Below are positions 59,753 through 64,000 of a stretch of DNA of 64,000 nucleotides, in pieces. The notes under the pieces were generated by a model, which did no database searches, was not told the origin of the DNA, and saw only the letters and a program-made list of their open reading frames with translations. Numbering within the stretch: the first letter of the stretch is position 1; each line of letters opens with the position of its first letter. A program made the translations under genes and the position numbers. Source of the DNA: Glycine soja. Lineage: Eukaryota > Streptophyta > Magnoliopsida > Fabales > Fabaceae. Location: the NCBI RefSeq assembly GCF_004193775.1, contig NC_041018.1:37178608-37242607 (forward strand). The letters run 5' to 3'.

Positions 59753-62700
59753 TAAAGAAAGAAAGAAAGCGATATCATAAGCTGTTCAAAGGAATCAACA
59801 GCTAAAGTGTTGGTATGGTACATATAACGATTACAGCATGCACAAATAAGAAACTTCTGCCATAGATTTATAAATTTATATACTAAATTCCACTAATCCC
59901 CAATTCATTACCGTTGTAATTAAATTTATTTCATTATTGCATGTTGTCATTTACATTTGCTCTTGTAACTACAAAATATAGTAAACATTCCCCTAGAATG
60001 TTAAAAAAGCAAAAAGGAATTTTAAAATTTGCATTTTACACTGAACCTAAAGATCCAATATACTAGCAGTTGTGGGTGTCTCGATTAATTGCTCATACAG
60101 TAACATTACATCTTCTAACCATTTTTTCATTTGTTACAACTAAAATATTTATGCCATACATGTACATTATTTGATCTCATTTGACAAGTGCCAGATGTCA
60201 TTTCAATGACTTGATTCTACCACACCCCGTGCAATTCAATATTTTCTAATTCTATTTCCAAAATGTTAACTATTACTACATGTTTTCTGTACCCCTACTG
60301 ATCCAACAAGCATTACCATAAGAGTGAGAATTGAATTTCATAATGTTGATACTTCAAAAGTACATCATTTTTATGTTTAGTTTTCAAATTGACAGATGGG
60401 ATTAGTATCAAGTGGCCACAATAATTTCTAAAAGATTTATCTTCTGTTGGGGATGAAGAGGGAATAAACAAGGCAGCCTGACAGTGACTCTGATAGCACA
60501 ATGTCATGGTTATAAGATCATTGAAACTTGCATAGGTAGAACCAGAAACATTCCCTAGATCAGAGGTTGAGATGTAACAAACTACAATATATAATATTAA
60601 AGACAATTTGAGGTACCATTTCGCAACTTTGGCTTGGGAGGGAGATCACCCAACTCCTTCCTCTTTTTGAGTATTTGCATGCGCATTCTTGCATCAAAAT
60701 CTGCTTCATCGTCATCACTGAAATTAAGACATGCCATGCTACCAGCATCTGAATCTTTCTGAGGCTCGTCTTTCTTTGAGTTAAGTGCATCCCTTACAGA
60801 TAATTGCATATCTCTTCTTGATGAACTCTGCAACAAGAAATACAAGCAATCTTATGTGTGCGGCCATTTGATGTAACACTTATGTTGTTAGTTTTCATTG
60901 AAATATGAACTTTCAGGGTGAAATTATCAATTGAATGGGTAATACTGGGACTCTGGGAGCTGTGAGCCAAAAGCAGCTACTGCAAAGTGCAAATTATTAA
61001 CAGATAAAGTACTAAAAAATTGCAAATAATGCATACAAGGTGTCAAGTAAGAGTTCTACTTTTACTAGACCTTATTACCAGTTCATTATTAAGAGTATCT
61101 TCCTTTAGAAGACGAGGATCGTTCAAGACATCGTGACTGCTCTTAATCTTTTGCTTCACCGATGCCAATTCCTTTTCCTCTTCTTCAGCTTCTTCCCCAA
61201 ATGAAAGCAAGTTCAATTTTCTGTAATTTGAATTTTAAAAAAATAAGCATCATGCTTCTTGGAGAGTAAGCATTCTGCATTGAGTATTTGAATTATAAGA
61301 CATTTTTATTTTCTAGGAGGTTGAACATACTTTACGCCTTTTTTCCCTGACTCTTTATTTTTTGTATCAGCTTTAGCTTCAATCTGAAGTTTTTGAAGTG
61401 TTCTTGGAACAATATCTTCAAATGGATTCCATAACACCTAGAACAAGCATATTAAGATGTTAGGGAGGTTAAATTCTCCATTCACTGAACACAAACTTCA
61501 AATTATCTTTTAGCGATGTCAATCAAAAGCACAACGAACCTCAACTGATAATATCTTCGGCGGATCTAAAGGCCGGTCATTCTTATCAGTTTCAAGTTCA
61601 CCCAGCCTCAAAAGATTATACATTGTATCTCCCGTCACCTGAAGTCAAATAACAGAGAGAACAATGAATGCATCCCTAACAAATTACAAAATGAAAAGTT
61701 TTTGCTACAATATAATTTATTTTTTCAAATGTCATCATAAAAGTACCATTTCATTTTGTTTTTCTATTTTCAAAAGTATAGAAAAGAATGAAGAAAACAC
61801 TCTATGGTTTCCAATTTTATTTTTTATGTTCACTGTTTCTAATACAGATCTTTGAAGACAAGAATTAAAGCAAAACCAATGTGACAAGGATCAATAATTA
61901 AAAGTTAAAATAGAAAACGATAACAAAATTCATTTTCTAGAACCAAATAACTCTTACTTTTCCAAAAATGGTATGCTTGCGATCAAGCCAATCACAGCGG
62001 TCGAGAGTGATGAAAAACTGACTTCCATTGGAATTCAGAGTTCCGGCATTGGCCATTGCAACTATTCCTCTGTGCTTGAATTTCAGACGTGAATGAAACT
62101 CATCAGCAAAAACACCACCATAAATGCTTTCACCACCTACAACAACAACACAACAACAATTAGTTTATAAAAACCACTAAACAATCAGAAGAAGTCACAA
62201 ACCACATGGCATCCATAAATCACATTAGCTAGCTACTACAACAGAACAAATATGTTATTATGTTTGGAAACATGGTGGATGAATCACGTTTAAAAAACCA
62301 TGGTAGCCTCAAAGCTACTTGCTAGCGTGGTGAAAAAACATGGCAGGACACCATGGTTTCCTTAAATCACCATAAAACCAAACACACTACTCATGGTGGG
62401 AAGTATCAATTAATTTGCCTCCTGTTAGACGTGATTTCAGCAAAAATACAAATGTTTGTTTACTGTTAGGCCAAATTGATTTTGCCTCCAAACCTTGGTA
62501 TCACTGGAAGTGATAAAAAGTAGCTTCTGTGTTGATTGAAAAACTTGCACTAAGTCTTACATCAAACTTGCTTTTAGGATAAAAACACATCCAAAGCAAC
62601 CTAAAGTTGCTACAAGTTACAATCAATTATGAATCCAGAATTAATTCTTCAAGTAAACACGTAAACATTCAACTAAAATCTCGTTAACAGATATTTCAAC

Positions 62701-63701
62701 CAACATGATTATGAATAATCCAACAATCCAACGTAAATCTATACACACATTGAAGAGATAAAAAGTAACTTTTGCATTAGATTGAGAATTTCACTCTAAA
62801 TTTTACATTACAATACTTCCAAACATAAATCAATTCACTTCAAAATCAATTATGCAAAAACAAATTCATTTAAAATCAATCATGCAAACGATCACTCATA
62901 TCTTCAATTATGCAAAAACATATTCATTTAAAATCCAGAACTAATTCTTCAATGTATAAGACTATTTGGATTAAAGTTAGGAAAGTACTTTTACAAATTC
63001 CAAATTTCCAATGCATAATAACGAATTCCAATGCACTAAATGAAGAAAAAAATTGTTGCTTCCAGAGTAAACTGCACTAAACATGTAAACATTTAACTAA
63101 AATCTCGTTAACTGATATTTCGACGAGATTATTATATCTCAACGTGATTCCGAATAATCCAACGTTAATCCAATCACACATCTAGAGTGATAAAAAGCAG
63201 CTTTTGCTTTAAGATTGAAAAACTTCATACTAAATTTTACATCCAATTTGATTTCAGAATCAGAACGCATCCAAATTTCAAACACAAATCAATTCACTTC
63301 AAAATCAATAATGCAAAAAAGAAAAAATCATTTAAAATCAATTATGCAAATGCTCACTCAAACACACGCACGCGCACACACACACACACACACACACACT
63401 TAGTTTCAATTTTTGAGATAAGAATATGGAAGAAAAAAAATGAAAGACGAAGGGGGCTGAATTAGAGCGCGTGGGAAGCACCGGTGCCGGTGCCGGTGGG
63501 GTCGCCGCTTTGGACGAGGAAGTCCTTGATGATGCGGTGGAAGATGGTGTTGTCGTAATAGTTTTCGAGGCAGAGCTGAACGAAGTTCCTCGCGGCCTTC
63601 GGAGCCTCTTTCGGCCACAGCTCAATGTCCAAAGGACCGCGCGTAGTGTTCACCACCACCTTCCCCTTCGTCGGAGGCTCTAGAACGTAAACCGACGACA
63701 T
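57651..63701 (-). CDS. CYP57: peptidyl-prolyl cis-trans isomerase CYP57 (CWC27-like cyclophilin)
   Basis: Ten coding exons: 63701-63482, 62136-61958, 61638-61540, 61437-61331, 61220-61079, 60827-60617, 59658-59616, 58774-58579, 58197-58057, 57791-57651. All are GT-AG and in frame, giving 492 aa against about 500 for Arabidopsis CYP57. The cyclophilin domain (about 1-175) runs from [20 protein letters not shown] through [40 protein letters not shown] and HTIFGK. The isomerase-site residues (Arg and Phe of HRIIKDF, the Gln, the Phe of QFF, the Trp of DWLD, the His of KHTIF) are all kept. The rest is a charged, helical, Lys/Glu-rich tail: [63 protein letters not shown], and [20 protein letters not shown], then [13 protein letters not shown]. 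Human CWC27 is a spliceosome-associated relative, so a nuclear splicing role is likely but inferred. Confidence 0.96.
59731..59754. repeat. (TA)n microsatellite in CYP57 intron 6
   Basis: About 12 TA units between an A-run and AAAG repeats. Confidence 0.95.
62261..62387. mobile_element. small MITE in CYP57 intron 1
   Basis: The ends TGTTTGGAAACATGGTGG and CACCATAAAACCAAACACA are imperfect inverse copies, and ACCATGG recurs inside on both arms. About 127 bases, non-coding. Confidence 0.55.
62511..63358. repeat. diverged direct repeats in CYP57 intron 1
   Basis: A unit with (G)TGATAAAAAG(T/C)AGCTT, a TTGAAAAACTT-like part and AACACATCCAAA recurs from 62511, 62755 and 63187. The second and third copies share a longer stretch: 62650-62905 against 63080-63358, with AACTAAAATCTCGTTAAC and AATCAATTCACTTCAAAATC in both. 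They are in direct orientation and clearly diverged. No coding capacity. Confidence 0.75.
63361..63400. repeat. (AC)n microsatellite in CYP57 intron 1
   Basis: ACACACGCACGCGCAC followed by about 12 AC units, close to the end of exon 1. Confidence 0.95.
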
Positions 63702-64000
63702 CTTCTTCTTCTATTCCGAACGCTTCTTCACCACCGCACAAACCACTCTTTCTGTGTGAGGGTTTTCAACTTTTGATTTGTTTCTGATTTCTTTATTTTT
63801 TTTACGATCAATTTGTTTCGGATTTCAATTCCCTCTTTTTTTTATTATTTAGGTTTAATCGTAAATTTTATGTTTCAATTTTGTTATTTTATAAATTTTA
63901 TCATTTCAAGTTTTATTTTGGTGAATTTTACCCACACAAGCGCGACAGTTTTTCTTTATCAAGGTGATTTTGTAAAATTATATTGATACTCCTGATATTC
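63702..64000. promoter_or_regulatory. CYP57 leader and upstream flank
   Basis: The sequence just upstream of the start (63702-63760) is GA-rich in the sense direction, as expected of a plant leader. No clear TATA box was picked out before the window ends. No other gene is seen. Confidence 0.4.

Noticed and set aside
1..64000. CRISPR arrays, operons, phage or plasmid systems
   Set aside because: The DNA is plant nuclear, and the tandem arrays present lack the unique-spacer structure of CRISPR.

Overview
This window is plant nuclear DNA. It is AT-rich, has GT-AG introns, and has long gene-poor tracts packed with transposable-element debris. The protein content (a clade A PP2C, a domesticated PIF/Harbinger transposase, cyclophilin CYP57) and the repeats (MULEs carrying plant-mobile-domain genes, CACTA ends with CAACGACGG subterminal repeats, Tat-type Ty3/gypsy) fit a legume, most likely Glycine (soybean or wild soybean). 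No organelle, bacterial or viral segment was recognised.

Three intact host genes are present, all on the minus strand. (1) A HAB1/HAB2-like PP2C co-receptor phosphatase of ABA signalling has four coding exons between 17101 and 20693 (558 aa), with a probable 5'UTR intron up to about 21315. (2) A single-exon protein of 536 aa at 40830-42440 is related to Arabidopsis At5g12010/At4g29780 and ALP1, a host protein derived from a PIF/Harbinger transposase whose catalytic triad is broken. (3) A CYP57 cyclophilin (CWC27-like, 492 aa) has ten coding exons between 57651 and 63701. They act in separate processes (ABA signalling, a probable chromatin or regulatory role, and probably the spliceosome), and nothing suggests they work together.

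The rest is layered mobile DNA. From the left: a CACTA 3' end (about 670-1174); a large inverted repeat (about 1238-3775) whose two arms were each later interrupted by a small insert; truncated copies of an RRM gene (5693-6410) and an alpha-tubulin gene (about 6930-7690) just inside another CACTA 3' end (7996); a probable non-autonomous CACTA-like element (about 8.9 or 9.3-13.2 kb); a LINE zinc-binding remnant and a tRNA-like SINE (14.8-15.2 kb); and a decayed Tat-lineage Ty3/gypsy element (25679-34905) with both LTRs, minus-strand gag-pol, a plus-strand extra ORF and a tandem repeat. Next come a probable solo LTR (35267-35934), several MITE-like inverted repeats, and an 8-kb Mutator-like element (48601-56586).

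The MULE is the best-defined structure found. It has about 55-bp imperfect terminal repeats and 9-bp target-site duplications differing at one base. It contains two convergent decayed genes, a plant-mobile-domain (MAIN-like) gene on the plus strand and a MULE transposase joined to an OTU-type protease domain on the minus strand. A 25-bp minisatellite with telobox-like cores lies between them, and a 1.3-kb LTR-type insertion with a perfect 5-bp duplication splits the first gene. No clearly new functional system was found. The most interesting items are this composite MULE, the gene-fragment capture near the CACTA end, the large hairpin-forming inverted repeat, and the extra antisense ORF of the Tat element.
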